Assembly (NCBI GenBank): GCA_039000515.1
Contig: JBCFYV010000024.1
Location: forward strand, 9,543,473-9,607,472
DNA length: 64,000 bases
Source of the DNA: Timema cristinae
Lineage: Eukaryota; Arthropoda; Insecta; Phasmatodea; Timematidae
Direction of reading: 5' to 3'
The first letter of the stretch is position 1, and every line of letters starts with the position of its first letter. The notes under the pieces were generated by a model, which was not told the origin of the DNA, did no database searches, and saw only the letters and a program-made list of their open reading frames with translations. The translations under genes and the position numbers were made by a program. Shown here piece by piece: positions 1 to 12,144 of the stretch.

Positions 1-1051
1 AAGTAGTATATCTTTACAACTAAAGCTCACAAAATTGTAATAATATATTTGCCAATATCTCAGAAACTGTTTGTTTTATAAAAATAAATTTCATATAAAG
101 GTTTTTAATTTTTAATAGTAATACAATTTTGCAATGATAAGTTATTTAGTATCTCAAATAGTTGCGGATATATGGAAATCTCAGCTTCTGTAAGGGCACC
201 CTAAAATTCATTTTCATGAGTAAACGAAAATAGCCAGTTTATTTATAATCTTAATCAACGCCTAGATACGAATTTTAATCAATATCGTTAGAAACGAATT
301 TGAGAAAATGATTTTTTTTTTCGCCCTTTATTAAACTACTTTTAATTTTAAGTTTAAGAAACACACAGACAGATGGCATTGCAAAGACCACTTTTTAGGG
401 TTTGGGGGGTCATGAGACGTTAACATCCATCAATATTTCAGGTTAATTTTTTTTTACGGTCGCAATACTTAACTTTTAGTGTTCAAAAAGTTTAAAAAAA
501 TACATACATTTGCGTATAGCATTGAATGTTATTGGTTTTATAAAAATATTATTCGAATAAAATATTTATTATAAATAGATCTACATATTTGTAATGATAA
601 GTAATTTCATTTCTCAAATAGTTTCGAAGATATGATAAAAATTGAGAATTTACTCATCAAACCGGAGCCCTTAAAGTTATTTTGCCGAAATATTGAGGGT
701 AGCCATTCTTTGTTGAATATGATAAATGTTTTGAAATTAAATTTAACAAATCGTTAGAGCCAATTTTGAGAAAATTACTTTTTATCTTTTTACCCTTCAG
801 TAAACTACTCCTAATTTTAGGGTTAGATATCCAATCCAAAAATCCCTCGAGGCAACCTTATGAAAACCCTAGATACCAAGTTTTATACCGATCGGTAAAA
901 TAGTTTAGGCTGGAGGTAGAGACAGAGAGAAATTCAAACACCACTTTTTCGTATTCGGGGGTTCATGCAACGTTAAATTCATCAAATCTCTAGTTCGAAT
1001 TTTTTGAGATCACAATACTCTCTACTTGTAAGATAGCGAGAAAGTAACAAG
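1..1051 (-). repeat. Large interspersed repeat, copy 1, cut by the window start
   Basis: Reverse-complemented, this stretch reads like 22631-24000. It shares the opening 'gagtattgtgatc', the run 'catgaacccccgaat' and the closing 'cacaaaattgt...tctcagaaac' segment seen at 1-70. Inside it two diverged subunits of roughly 500 bp repeat the same order of blocks: a homopolymer A run, 'acgtttcatga', 'ccctaaaatta', a purine-rich run, then a 'ttgagatact...cttatca' block. No coding frame is credible; the short minus-strand frame at 657-839 is a by-product. The family is not recognised. Both copies are diverged, so this is an old interspersed element. Confidence 0.6.
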
Positions 1052-1530
1052 CCGAAACTCAGTCTTCATATTGTGGGCTGTGGCAGGTTACAAAGGAAAG
1101 GTGCATTAGGTTGAGACTCATGAATGTGGGCTGGTGAGTGAATGCTGGAAAGACAAAGGTCTCCCAACTTCATACTAAACTAATATTTTATGGTTTTCTG
1201 ATTTCTTTAGTTAATATGTAATAGCTTTCTGATTTTTTATAATTTAAAAAATAAATCTATTGAGATTTCTTATAAAGAGTTTTTTTTTAAAATTTTTCCT
1301 CAGTATCCTTAAACTTAGGAAAGGTAATGTATATAACTTTGTATATATATATATATATCCTATATATGTATGTACATATTTAATATATACATTTGTATAT
1401 ATCACTTATGAAGCGAGATTTTGGATCACAGCTTTGTAAGCAATAAAATCAATTTTTACTCAAATGAATCCAATTTCCTCGCTCAAACAGCCAACATTTC
1501 AACATTTGAAAAATCTTCGGTATCCACGAA
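1052..1530. other. AT-rich stretch without recognisable gene
   Basis: Nothing coding or structured is seen except a short TA run around 1339-1360. Confidence 0.5.
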
Positions 1531-2640
1531 GCCTTCGTCCTCAATCGGGGCCCACAGCCAACAACACAACATGCCAATTAAACCAATGTTCACGAATTTT
1601 TTTATGATGTAATTAAAAAATAACTTTCATCTGGGTCCAAGTATCGAAACGTACATCGCCCCGGAAAAGAATATCTGAGAAGGGGCCACCACCCCACCTT
1701 TCTCTCCCCCCACTCCTCGCTCCTAACCACGACACCCTGGGAAAGTTTTGAGGTAACCGGAAGTGACAAGCTGTGCGTAGTGAGTACTGTGCACTACACG
1801 GACAGTTGTACCTGCTCTCTGTCGTAAGACAGAGTACTAAGTCAGCTAATAACACCCCCTCGCACAGAATCACGGAAATGATCTCGCAGCAGACACAAAT
1901 TAAGAACCTCAATTTGCCACGAGAATAATTTGCATGGTAAATTCGATATATCTCGATATGAAGTTACCGGGGTCTTCACTCTGCAAGCGTAGAGTTGTAG
2001 AGGAGGAGGGAGGGAGGGAGGGAAAGGACGCGGAATATGGGAGAAATAGGAGGGGGTGCTTTCCTCCCTTTTATATAACACATGCGCTCTAACCTCTTTT
2101 TATCATGATCGATAAGCGTGAGGCATGCGAATTAAAGAGGGCGCCTGTGCAGGGCCGAGGGAGAGCTCGCAGGGATTGGGGTGTTGATGAAGCGGGGAGG
2201 GGGTGGCGGTTGCGTCTGCGCGTGGCCGGTAAGGGGAGAAACGGGCATCGATTGCCCACGATGTGGCAGGGGGGTCTGTTCCGCTGGCGGACAGTCGCAA
2301 GCTGGCGGTGCCCAGAGACGAGCGTGTGACTACTGTCAGGTCAGAAGGGGGACGGATGAATGAAGAGAGACAGCACAAGCTTTTTGGGGAAACTAGCGGC
2401 ACTGTCGGCTCGAGGGGTAAGTGTTCTTTGGTGATCCATTCTTGATTCCTCACCCACCTGCACGCAAAGTCTCAAAACATGTATGTTCCTGTAGTAGTGT
2501 ACCAGAGTCACCCTGGTCAAACCAAAAGAGTTAAAACCAGACGCACGTCCGACCAAACCACTTAGACCCCGTCTTGCTGAGCCATCAAGGGCTGCAACAC
2601 GCCAGACAGCTTGCATGTGTCATGAGTATCTAGTAGAACA
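1531..2640. promoter_or_regulatory. GC-richer island, possible promoter or exon region
   Basis: Base composition rises clearly above the flanks. Overlapping short frames lie on both strands (1613-2616), which is expected of GC-rich DNA, and none resembles a known protein. It includes a purine tract (about 2000-2060), an octamer-like 'atttgcat' near 1929, a TATA-like 'ttttatataa' near 2069 and a nearly palindromic 'atatctcgatat' near 1948. These could mark a promoter or a 5' untranslated exon, but nothing proves transcription. Confidence 0.25.
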
Positions 2641-2642
2641 AC

Positions 2643-2860
2643 ACCCGCCCACATACAATCAAGATCGTATAGTCTCGTTTGCCGTGGAGGTCGGGGTTCG
2701 GATCCCCAGACCCTTACTGACGGTGGTTTTTCTTAAAAAGTATCTCTGCCCCCCTTCGTGAAATGCTAGTACATTGTATCTTTATCATCCCAACCCCATT
2801 AATGTATTCACATGCGGATAGCCTGGATGGGTTGTAGGACACGATATAAAATAAATATAT
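2643..2860 (+). mobile_element. SINE-A, diverged copy
   Basis: The best-preserved part is a pol III B-box-like 'ggttcggatcc' at 2695-2705, followed by the family body 'ctgacggtggtttttctt' and a decayed tail 'cctggatgggttgtaggac'. The A-box half is badly eroded. Order and spacing agree with the better copies at 10971 and 32696. Confidence 0.55.
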
Positions 2861-3240
2861 ATGCATTAACAAAGAGAAACATTTTTATTAAAGTGCGGGC
2901 TGCGGACAAAACTTTGGATAGTTATCAACCAATATTCCTAACCTCATTATTTTATTATTTTAACAACTTAATTAAATAAAAATAATCAAAATAGTAATAA
3001 AAATACAAATAGTATGTTTATTAATGCTGAAACTACAATACGCGCATTGCTGTGGAATAGATGTTAAGCTAATTAGATAAGGGCAACATTTTATGTTCGA
3101 CTAACATTATTATTATTAATATTTCTCTCGCATGTTCAAATAATCGAATAAAGCGGGATTTAATTTACAATTAAATTATTTTGCTATACAATGAACTAGT
3201 GTTGTGGTTATGATTGCTATGAATATTATAATATCTGTGG
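2861..3240. other. AT-rich stretch, nothing recognised
   Basis: Homopolymer-rich AT sequence with no open frame of note and no repeat signature that I could match elsewhere in the window. Confidence 0.5.
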
Positions 3241-3720
3241 ATTTGGATATTAGGTCCAGCTCGCGGATGCGGGCTGGGGTTGTATGTAACTGTCCATCCA
3301 CTCTCTATCTATAACCTACTTCTTACAAGCATGAGATTCCCCTCCAGTTTGACCAACCTTAAACGTAATTTCCCCGAGTCACTGATGAGAGGCCGCGTGT
3401 TCTTGCGCTATTTTGGAAATAGTTATTGTTCCGAGGGTTCTGTGGCTGTCTGGTTCGGCTCCCAAGACCCTCAGCGCGGCAGGAGGTTCATTGATTTGTT
3501 AAGCCCCTCCCCCACAACCCTCTGGCAGGATACACTGATACAATCTACAATGGATATTCCCCCCTCCCTCCTACTCATAACTTAGTTTTTCAATACTGGT
3601 GCAAAAAGTGTGTCTTGTAGGGTTTTAATACTTTCTAATTTACCTTGCTAGGTTCTAGAACGGTTGACTCTTAGTCGTGTCACGTGACGTATGCATAGTT
3701 CTACTTCCAGCGCCGTCTAC
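3241..3720. promoter_or_regulatory. GC-richer patch ending in an E-box/CRE-like site
   Basis: GC content is raised, and a 101-codon plus frame (3280-3585) crosses the patch without resembling any family I know. At 3681-3690 'cacgtgacgt' joins a perfect E-box (CACGTG) to a CRE half-site (TGACGT). A similar composite lies at 63393-63404. Regulatory function is inferred from motif content only. Confidence 0.25.
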
Positions 3721-5303
3721 GGGATCATTCTTTGAAATCATTCAAAAAAACAAACAAAACAAGACGTCAACAAATTGTAACTGCATGATTTTATTTTTAC
3801 AGATTTTGTTCATTGTTTAGTTTTTCTAGTTTTTCAAAAAATAATATCAATTAGGATAGAATAAAGCGAGGAAACATCAAGCTAGGTACAAATTTGATTT
3901 AATAAATTTAAATTCCCAATTAAATAATATAAATAGAAATATATCTTGTTATCAAATAAATTTCAATTTTTTTACTTATATACTCACTGATTTGTTATAT
4001 TTTATTTCATTTATTTATTCGAAAGCTCATCACTTCATTAATTCTATTAAACAAATATTGGTTTATAAACCTCGTATTAGTTTTTAAGGTTAGGTAAGGT
4101 AATTTTTTAGCGGCGAAACAAAGGCATAGTCGAAGATAAAGTTTTGTTGTTGTACTACGATAATTCATCTTAGGGAAAAGAAAGGTTTAGAGAGGAAAAA
4201 CAAGCCCACTATATTACTTTATGCAAACATATTATCTGAATTTATTTTTATTTTGCTAGATGATATATATATATCATTTAACCACTGGTCTATGTTAAAA
4301 TAATATTTAAAAGCTGTTTTCTAAGGATTATTATATGATTAAATATATCATGTTTAGTGAGATATTTCAAATCTGTTCATGAGATATTATCAAAGTTTTC
4401 TTCTTCTTTTGAAGATGGTTATTGTGTGAATCGAGGCGAGAAACACTCCCAACATTCCTGAGCGCGGAATACCCCTAATCATTTTTAATCAGAAAACCCC
4501 TGCGAAACTTTCGCACATTCAACCTTCCCCTCCCCCAACCCCCCCAAAAAGATTTAGTTTTTTGTTGGGTTGTTAAAATCAAATACTCAGCGAAGTGTAT
4601 ACACAAAATAGCAAATAGAACTTATTTTCGGTAATTGATACACAAATATTGTTAGATTTTTCTTTTAACTTAAATTTTAAACAAAAAATGTGTTTTAACG
4701 TAAACTGAGAATGCTATGTCAGAAGTCGGTATAAAATCCTATCCACCGATAATTTATTCATCGCTGTAGGCTTTGTATTAGTTGAGAAAAAAGGATGTTG
4801 ACACAGAAATAATACATACGATTGATGCTTGATTTAAAACTATTAAAAATGGTCGATGCAACGTTCATTTAAGTATTCTTCTCTTACCCTTAAAGGTATG
4901 TTGTTTTTCATAGGCCTATAACAGAACAGTCAGTACACCGGTACCTTACATAGACACATAATAGCATATGAAGAGAAAACAAACACTCGTGTCTAAGTAA
5001 TGATACAAACAAATAAATAGTTACTGAAAGATAAGAAACACAGTAATAATAACTACATTACTAAGGAGAATATCAATATAAGAAGAACAAAAATAAAAAC
5101 AGCAAGTAAAATTATGCAAATTTATGTATAACAGTTAGAACATGTGCTGAGTAAATTAGTGATTAAGGAGATTTTAAATAACTCACGAGTTTGACTCTTC
5201 TTTTGTGACAAAATAATAAAATTAACGGTAGTAATAATTCAGTAGTTAATAATTGTAGTATATTTACCAGTATTGAATTTTTAAAATAAATAAATAAATA
5301 AAC

Positions 5304-5349
<46 letters not shown>

Positions 5350-6040
5350 GCCCCATAAAACAATAATTGCTACAAAAAAGTCACAGAAAATCGTCGACAT
5401 TTCCTTGTATTCTGATATTTTTAGAAGGTAATTATTTTCACACGATAATTGAAAGACGTTTCCTAATGTTCTAGAATATTTTGTTCAATTACCATCAAAT
5501 CACATCTTAATATTATGAAAGGGTTGTATCCTGTACACGTAGTATAATAATATAAATGAGAATTACGACATACACAAGGACTTGAGTTGGCTCTTGGAGT
5601 GTTGGCCTAAACAATACCCTAAATTGTATTCGTATATGAGGATAAATATGCTAAACGAGACATTAGAACATTTTCCGGTTGGTTTGTCTGTTTAAAATTA
5701 ACCCATTTGTCCACATATTTTCAACATTTAAAACACATTAGCAGAAATAATCGACAGACAGCCACGGCCAATATTTTGGTGACATACTACTCGTTTTTTC
5801 CATCACAGACATTGAGCATGTATAGATACGTTCTGTTAATCAACACCGGGTTGAGGAAACGTTCTTTGAAGGTCATTAGTCATTTATGATCATTTTTGAA
5901 TTTTTAGCTAAAATTTTCTTGGTTTTTATCATATTTTATTAATTTTTAGGCATTTATTTTAAGTATATTTTTAATACTATCGATATATTTTTTAGGAAAA
6001 ACACAAGAGAAAGGGGAATGGGGTTGGAATGAGATATATC
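3721..6040. other. AT-rich intergenic DNA
   Basis: No coding region or recognisable transposon was found. It contains an ATA microsatellite (separate entry) and a minus-strand 66-codon frame at 5163-5363 that mostly reads the microsatellite. Confidence 0.5.
5299..5349. repeat. Trinucleotide (ATA)n microsatellite
   Basis: About 16 uninterrupted ATA units follow a short (AAAT)n run. Such ATA tails also terminate the SINEs in this window, but no SINE body precedes this one. Confidence 0.9.
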
Positions 6041-6066
6041 TAAGAAATGTATATTGAAAAACTTGT

Positions 6067-6483
6067 ATGGACAGAGTCAGTAATGAATTGGTGCTGAAGA
6101 AATGCAGTTTGAAAGGGAATCCAATAACTAAATGTGAAAGAAACGTGTTACGTTGGTTTGGGCATATTGAGAAGATGAGTGTGGATCGACTGACGAAGCA
6201 AATATATGAAGGTAGAGTGTGTGGATCAAAAGGAAGTGATATGGTAGTCCATATAAGAAGTGGCTAAATGTGGTAGAATAATGTGTAAAAAAGAGAAACA
6301 TTAAGAGTTTTAAGTATAAAAGAGTATGTATGACTCGATGTATGGATTTTGTTGAAGCAAAGCGAATATTCAAGGATTGTGAAGTGTATAGAAATTAGTG
6401 AGGATGTATTGAGTGAAAAGTTGTTTTTTGAACTCTATGCACAGTTTCTTGCCTACCCCGTAAGGGAACAGCGTGATTTAATT
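6067..6483 (+). pseudogene. LINE 3' end: C-terminal ORF2 remnant plus 3' UTR
   Basis: The frame 6067-6267 reads MDRVSNE, then LRWFGHIEKM, then RLTKQIYEGRV. This matches the C-terminal tail typical of non-LTR retrotransposon reverse transcriptases of insects, where a W-[FY]-GH-[VI]-x-[RK]-M box follows a region like 'RVRNE'. The reverse transcriptase core is missing, with stop codons just upstream, so the copy is 5'-truncated as is usual for LINEs. Downstream, 6268-6483 is a decayed 3' UTR that runs directly into the TATG microsatellite, which is probably the element's tail. Confidence 0.65.
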
Positions 6484-6720
6484 ATGTATGTATGTATGTA
6501 TGTATGTATGTATGTATGTATGTATGTATGTATGTATGTATGTATGTATGTATGTATGTATGTATGTATGTATGTATGTATGTATGTATGTATGTACATA
6601 TGCATGTATGTATGTATGTATGTATGTATGTATGTACATATGCATGTATGTACTTATGTATGTATTTATATATGTAATGTACATGTATGTATTTATGTAT
6701 GTATATATGTCTGCATAATT
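6484..6720 (+). repeat. (TATG)n microsatellite, probable LINE tail
   Basis: About 28 nearly perfect TATG units (6484-6596) are followed by a degenerate part with 'tacatatgca' interruptions to about 6710. All long frames here, on both strands (tyrosine/valine/cysteine/methionine or histidine/threonine/tyrosine/isoleucine), are translations of the repeat and not genes. Confidence 0.9.
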
Positions 6721-6920
6721 TTTCAACTCACAAATGTCGGAATGAGAAGGTAATGAATATAATGAATTTTGTATCTTATTTGCTTGTATGATTGTAAACT
6801 AAACATTCCTGGTGAGACTGCAACTAGTCTGGAGAGAGTTGCATTGGGAGTGGGTAGCTATTACTTCTGAAGTAGATATTTGTAAATCAATTTTATTTTA
6901 TATCTAGACAAATATAGAGA

Positions 6921-7645
6921 GTTCGGATATAAAGGTACCCAATCCAACCCTGATCATATATATATAAGTACCAATCCGCCCTGTTGGATATCTAGGTACC
7001 CAATTCACCCTTTCTCGGATATATAGGTGCCCAATCCACTCCTCTTCGATATATAAATACCCAATCTAGCCCTGTTCAGATATATGGGTATCCAATCCAC
7101 TCCTTTTCGGATATATAGGTACCTAATCCACCCTGATCAATATCTAAGTTGCCAATGCACCCCTGTTCGGATCTATCCACCCTTGTTCAAAATATAGGTA
7201 CCCACTCCACCCTGATCAGTTATTTAAGTACCCAATCACCCTGTTCGATCTATCCACCCTTGTTCAGAATATAGGTACCCACTCCCCCCTGATCAGTATT
7301 TAAGTACCCAATGCACCCTGTTCGGATCTATCCACCCTTGTTCAGAATATAGGTACCCATCCACCCCTGATCAGTTATTTAAGTACCCAATGCACCCCTG
7401 TTCGGATCTATCCACCCTTGTTCAGAAATATAGGTACCCACTCCACCCCTGATCAGTTATTTAAGTACCCAATGCACCCCTGTTCGGATCTATTCACCCT
7501 TGTTCAGAAATATAGGTACCCACTCCACCCCTGATCAGTTATCTAAGTACCCAATCCTCCCCTTATTAAATATTTAAATAACCAATGCACCCCTGTACGG
7601 ATACATAGGTACCCATCCACCCCTGTTCGGGCCTAGGTTTCCCAC
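6921..7645 (+). repeat. Degenerate minisatellite of about 31 bp with an 82-bp compound unit
   Basis: The basic unit is 'ttcggatatataggtaccca' followed by 'atccacccctg'. From about 7150 the units are grouped into a compound block of about 82 bp in which 'ctatccacccttgttcag', 'ggtacccactccacccctga' and 'tcagttatttaagtaccca' recur in fixed order about five times. The left part is older and less regular. No function is visible. Confidence 0.85.
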
Positions 7646-8540
7646 TATCCTGGTATATCTATCTATCAGTAGCGGCCTGTAGTCCTGAAAAATAGGGGGT
7701 GCTAATGGTTCTCTGCTGGAGATGGGCTGATTTTACTGAGGAAATGTTTAAAATCGTAAAGGTTTATAAGTTTCTTAAATTTACTGGATCTGTCTCACAC
7801 CAGTGGCCATGTGGTCTAGGACGTTAAACTCATATTTTACTTAGTCACCGTTGCTGAGAAGGTTGATGTTTTAATAATCTCAGATGAGTGTACTGGGGCC
7901 GAATCTCCACACAGTTCTTATCTACTGTAATTTCCTCTCGAATATCCTCCACGCAGATTATAAAAGTACTAACTAAAACGACTGAACCTAAGTCATCATC
8001 AACCTTTGACCCAAACACACTTTCTTCTTGTCAAGTGTTTTAGTATTAAATTGTAATAATACTAACTTGTATCTTACACCTGGTATCACACCAGTCCCTT
8101 ATTTGGCCACTGTAATGGTCTGTCTAGGACAAGGAATGTAATATATTCTATCCTTCAATATTTCCAATAGTTGTTTCTGAAATAAACTCTGAACATGTTC
8201 AACTGAAAGCTTGACTGTATCTTATGTTGTGGCAAGTAGAGCACTTGTTCTCATTTAGATTAGTTTATAGCTACTGCACTTATATTCAGTGGTGGATTTA
8301 GAAATATACTTTGGAGGAGGAATTCAATCAACACTGTAACCAGAATGAATTTCGAGTGAAAGGCGTGGTTTGGGGAACAACACTTCCCAAACCACTGGAA
8401 GCAAAACATATTTATGCCTTTAAAGTTATTTACAGTTTTTTTTAAGGTAAATAAGGCTAGCTAGTTGAATAAAAAAAATCAGAAGACATTTTTGTTTTAA
8501 AGGAGTATTTTTATGAAATTTTACATCTCCTAAAAAAGGG
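7646..8540. other. Intergenic DNA with two possible hAT-type ends
   Basis: No gene is seen. Two places begin like hAT terminal repeats: 'cagtagcggcctgtag' near 7666 and 'cagtggtggatttag' near 8289. Neither has a partner end that I could match. A stretch at 7803-7870 ('ggccatgtggtctagg') faintly resembles a SINE-A head. Confidence 0.3.
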
Positions 8541-8860
8541 GTGACCTGGTGGTCTAGGGGTAAGGTGTCAGGTTTCTGTGTTGGGGTCCGGGTTCAATCC
8601 TCGGTCCCGTCACTGATCTATCTGATTACCAAACCCTTCCTTCACCTCTGACAAGACATCTTGTGAATGTGGGGAAGCCAGGCCTCCACCGTGGTTCGGA
8701 TCCCACGTTAAACTGTAGGTCCTCCATTTCATCTCACAATCACCATACCATTACACATTAGCGTAAGTGCGTATAACCCGAACGGGTAGTAAGACGCGGT
8801 GCTAATAATAATAATAAAATAATAATAATAATAATATAATAATAATAAAATAATAATGAT
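8541..8860 (+). mobile_element. SINE-B, full-length copy
   Basis: The head carries an A-box-like 'tggtctaggggt' and a B-box-like 'ggttcaatcc' about 30 bases downstream, as in tRNA-derived pol III promoters. The body holds 'ccaaacccttccttcacctc' and 'ccaccgtggttcggatccca'. It ends with 'cccgaacgggtagtaagacg' and an irregular ATA tail. The copies at 60550, 62066 (minus) and 62470 are close relatives, so the family was recently active compared with SINE-A. Confidence 0.88.
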
Positions 8861-9053
8861 AAATCTCCTAAATTAGATAATTACAGTTTTCAGATGTATC
8901 TACTAAATTTAACGGACATTTAGGTTTTAAGGTCATTTTTATCCTATTATAAGATAATTATTATAATGGTTTAATGTTTTTCTTATTTCAACATTGGCCC
9001 CACGCCGTGGTTAGGATCCCTCAGGTGATGATTAACCAAATCTGGTGCTTTTT

Positions 9054-9296
9054 TTTAGCACAGTATCTTACCACCCGTTCGTGTTACACATCTATCTACT
9101 AATTACACTAATGTAAAGGGATTACGTAGGTTGAATTTTATAGGAATTGTATCCGCATTTACGTGAAGGAAGAATGGAAAACCATTTGGGAAAAAGCTCT
9201 TAGTACGCCAGACCGGGATCGAACACCATTTTCTCAATTTTCGGCCGTCTAGCATTACGCCGTGAGAGCAGTGCCTTAGACCATGCGGCCACCGAA
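9054..9296 (-). mobile_element. SINE-A, near full-length
   Basis: Read on the minus strand it opens with 'ttcggtggccgcatggtcta'-type sequence (here at 9275-9296) and has a B-box complement 'gggatcgaaca' near 9210. It ends with the shared tail, seen here as 'taccacccgttcgtgttaca' at 9069. Just upstream, 9000-9030 holds a fragment resembling the SINE-B block 'ccgtggttcggatccc'. Confidence 0.8.
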
Positions 9297-9397
9297 TTAG
9301 ATACTATCGCTGGTAGATTTACCATTTCGAATACCAGTCAGCTCAAAATTGCTTAGTCCTAACGAGATGTGAAATCGGGTGTTGTGCGAGAGAGTCT

Positions 9398-10152
9398 AAA
9401 GTAGGGGCCCGAGAGCCACTCGTGGTCCACGATAACATTTTATTACGGCCCGTTGACTAATGAGCAATATAAAATTACTTCAACAGAAAAAAATGACAAA
9501 TACAGATGTATAGTTTATATAACCAACTAATAAAATAAAAAACTCTTAGATAGCCGCGTGGTCTAACGCGCTATTCTCGTGCTAGACTAAACTACTGAAA
9601 ACTGGGCGATCGGGGTTTAATCATGGTCGGATGCACCAAGGATGGTTTTTCCTAAATGTTATTCCGCTCCTCTTCCGCGCAAATATGGATGCACTTCCTC
9701 CCAACTAAACCTTCCTAATCCTTAATTCAATATGTAATTAGTACATAGGCGTACAACCCAAACGGGTAGTAAGACGTGGTGCTAAATAAATGAATACGTA
9801 TTTTATGTTATCTTATAAACGATTTTTGTTTTTTACGTGAAGAAAAGTAACATATTTTTTGACAGATTTACTTTGAATCAGAAAATGACAACTCTAGTAG
9901 ACAAGACAAATCACGTTATCTCCTGCTATGAAACATACAAAAATAGGAAAAAGCCACAGAGAACATACTTAACGATAAATCCGAAATGTTCCCTATCGGA
10001 GACAGGTCTGATTCCTAGTGTGAGTATAAGTGTAGAAGAATGTTTTAATATGCATCCAATCCGACTATATTCGGTACATTATAGCGGCACGCAAGCCAAC
10101 ATGAGACCGAAACTTTGGTCCTTGGACATCTAAAGATTGAAGACCTCTGGTC
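9398..10152. mobile_element. Possible decayed hAT-like element split by a SINE
   Basis: The left side begins 'gtaggggcccgagagccact' and 'cgtggtccac', and the right side ends 'ttgaagacctctg'. This is the style of hAT ends, where 'cagrggt..' meets a ggcccg-rich subterminal region. A SINE-A (9549-9792) interrupts it. A 98-codon plus frame at 9837-10133 lies inside and matches nothing I know. The left boundary is unsure and no target duplication was identified. Confidence 0.25.
9549..9792 (+). mobile_element. SINE-A copy
   Basis: Starts 'agccgcgtggtctaacgcgc' (A box), has a mutated B box 'ggggtttaatc', the body 'ggatggtttttcctaaatg', and the tail 'cccaaacgggtagtaagacg' followed by 'tggtgctaaataaatga'. 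Body order is complete. Confidence 0.85.
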
Positions 10153-10539
10153 TGAAGTATCTATAGGTGCGCTCCCAGATATAATAAATAACTCTTAGCT
10201 TGTGTTTAGACATAAGAATGGTGTCCACAGTAAATAATAATGTTAAAATCTTTACTCGTATCATTATATTGAGATTGATTCAATAGTAAAGAAGGCAATA
10301 TTAAGACCACCCACTTCCCAAGCCTTTTTAGGTTTTAATATTTGTAACGTTATACCTTCATAATATGAAGTTGTAAGTCTGGTCTTTGTAAGATATCAAC
10401 TGTTAGGTTTGTCTTCGACCGGCGCAATTTCGGATTCCCATGAAGTCTGCTTCATGCTATTTTTAATATATAATTTTAGTTATTTCATAAAATGGAGTTG
10501 TTACATTTGTGTAAATAGCTTCTTCCAGGTGATCAGTTT
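10153..10539. other. AT-rich stretch, nothing recognised
   Basis: No supported feature. A 97-codon frame at 10409-10702 runs from here into a repeat and looks fortuitous. Confidence 0.5.
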
Positions 10540-10830
10540 GCATGAAAAAATCTCAGCTTATACGATGCGTCCACCATTTTTGATCCACCATCTTACATTT
10601 TTCAATCTTAGGACTTTTCTTTTAAATCTGGCATGCTCTATAGCATTAATTTCAAATTTCAGCTCTCAGGAATCAAATTGTACGTTGCATCAGCAATATT
10701 AGATCCACTATCTTGTATTTTTTAAATTTCGGATTTTTCTCGTTAAGATGGTATGCTTCATAGTATACATTAGAAATTTCAGCTCTCCAAATTTTCGTTA
10801 AGTGGGAGAAATAACCCTGAAAAGACATAC
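10540..10830 (+). repeat. Two diverged tandem units of about 123 bp
   Basis: The block 'ttgatccaccatcttacatt' (10579) recurs as 'ttagatccactatcttgtat' (10699). Each is followed by a 'ttt-ggactttt' segment, 'gcatgct/ggtatgct' and 'aatttcagctctc'. The divergence indicates an old duplication. Nothing coding is present. Confidence 0.6.
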
Positions 10831-10970
10831 AGATAGGTTTTATGAATTATGTTGATGCATTCAGCACATATCCAATGCTCTTTAATTAATTCTAGCATAA
10901 TTGCTTACAGTTTTTTATTAAAAAATAATTACCTTTGGGGTGAGCCACTGACTTTAATGGACAGCGTTTC

Positions 10971-11200
10971 ACCGCTTCGGTGGTCGCATGGTCTAACGCG
11001 CTACTCTCGCAGTAGACTAGATTGCCGGTGACGGGAAAATCTAGGTTCGAACCTTGGTCGGGTGTACTGAGGGTGGTTTTCCAAAATGGTTTTCTATTCT
11101 TCTCCCCCCAAGCAAATGCAGGTGCACTTCATATAAATATAACCTTCCTAACCCCTAAAATAATTAACGTGATTAGTACATAAGCGTATAATCCGATGAT
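10971..11200 (+). mobile_element. SINE-A, well-preserved head
   Basis: The A box 'tggtctaacgcgc' lies at 10989-11001 and the B box 'ggttcgaacct' at 11044-11054, with normal tRNA-like spacing. The body 'gggtggttttccaaaatggt' follows. The 3' tail is shortened at 'aagcgtataatccgatgat', losing the usual gggtagtaagacg core. A second isolated tail-like fragment sits at about 11328-11395. Confidence 0.88.
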
Positions 11201-12140
11201 AAAATGAAATCTCACAGGCAAACTCTTTCTTTGGCCGGTATTGAACTTTCATATTCATTTTGTTAAAGTTGTCTGATGTGTTAAAGATATGCAGTAACAC
11301 TTGCCCTAAATTCAACTGTAATCATCATTAACACATTAGCATAACTAATATATACACGTCCACCCCGAACGCTTAAGGAGACGAGGATGTACCCCGCCTC
11401 CCCCCCCAAAAAACAAAAACACAATAGTTGGCGTTAGATACGTTGTTTATGTATTACATATTTTTTCATATATGAAACTAGTTAACCAACTAAAGTATCT
11501 TTATAGAAGTTATTTTCACACAAGCCTTAAACCCTGAATAAACCTGTCGTTTGAGAATACCTGATAAAGTGGAGTGTATTAGGTTTAATGCAATGATCCT
11601 CTTAAAATACTATATTTAGCAATACAAAATGAATATAATTGATTGAAGAGATGTAAAATGATTATCCAAAGAATACAGTAGTTTAGTTAGCCATGACATT
11701 AAGGGGGTGGTCCCCCAAAATAATTTTGTGGGGGCTAACAATCAAGGCCCTAGCCAGAATAAAAAAATTAAGGGAGCTGTTTTTTTTACGGATGGAATCC
11801 AAGAAATTTCATGAATATTAAATGCATCTAGAAGCTATTTGTAGTTATTTAAGCCAAGGGAAAATAGTTACATAATCTAAGCTCTGAAAATGACCTTTTT
11901 CAGTCTATAGTTATAGTACAAATCACTCATACATTCTAAATTTATAGGCCTACATTACTCTTTGATTCATGATTAAAAGAACAAATTAAATTTATGCCTA
12001 TAAGCTGTTTAGGAAAATAAAAGTTTTATTTCAACCTCTAGAATTTGTTTATAACATTTACTTTATATCCACGACTGTTTCCAGTCTGAGTCACTTTTCT
12101 ATTCAAACCATATATCTTCCACTACCGGCTTGCCAGGCCT
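11201..12140. other. Intergenic DNA
   Basis: No gene is seen. The G-rich patch 11700-11770 ('gggggtggtcccccaaaata' and 'caaggccctagccag') looks like the subterminal part of an unidentified DNA transposon. Confidence 0.4.
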
Positions 12141-12144
12141 GTCG

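Noticed and set aside
2103..2616. Overlapping 60-116 codon frames on both strands
   Set aside because: Several frames on both strands are open simultaneously because the sequence is GC-rich. None has a recognisable motif.
6349..6753. Frames rich in MYVC or HTYI
   Set aside because: They translate the (TATG)n microsatellite.
9837..10133. 98-codon plus frame
   Set aside because: No known motif and no coding context. It lies in what may be a decayed transposon.
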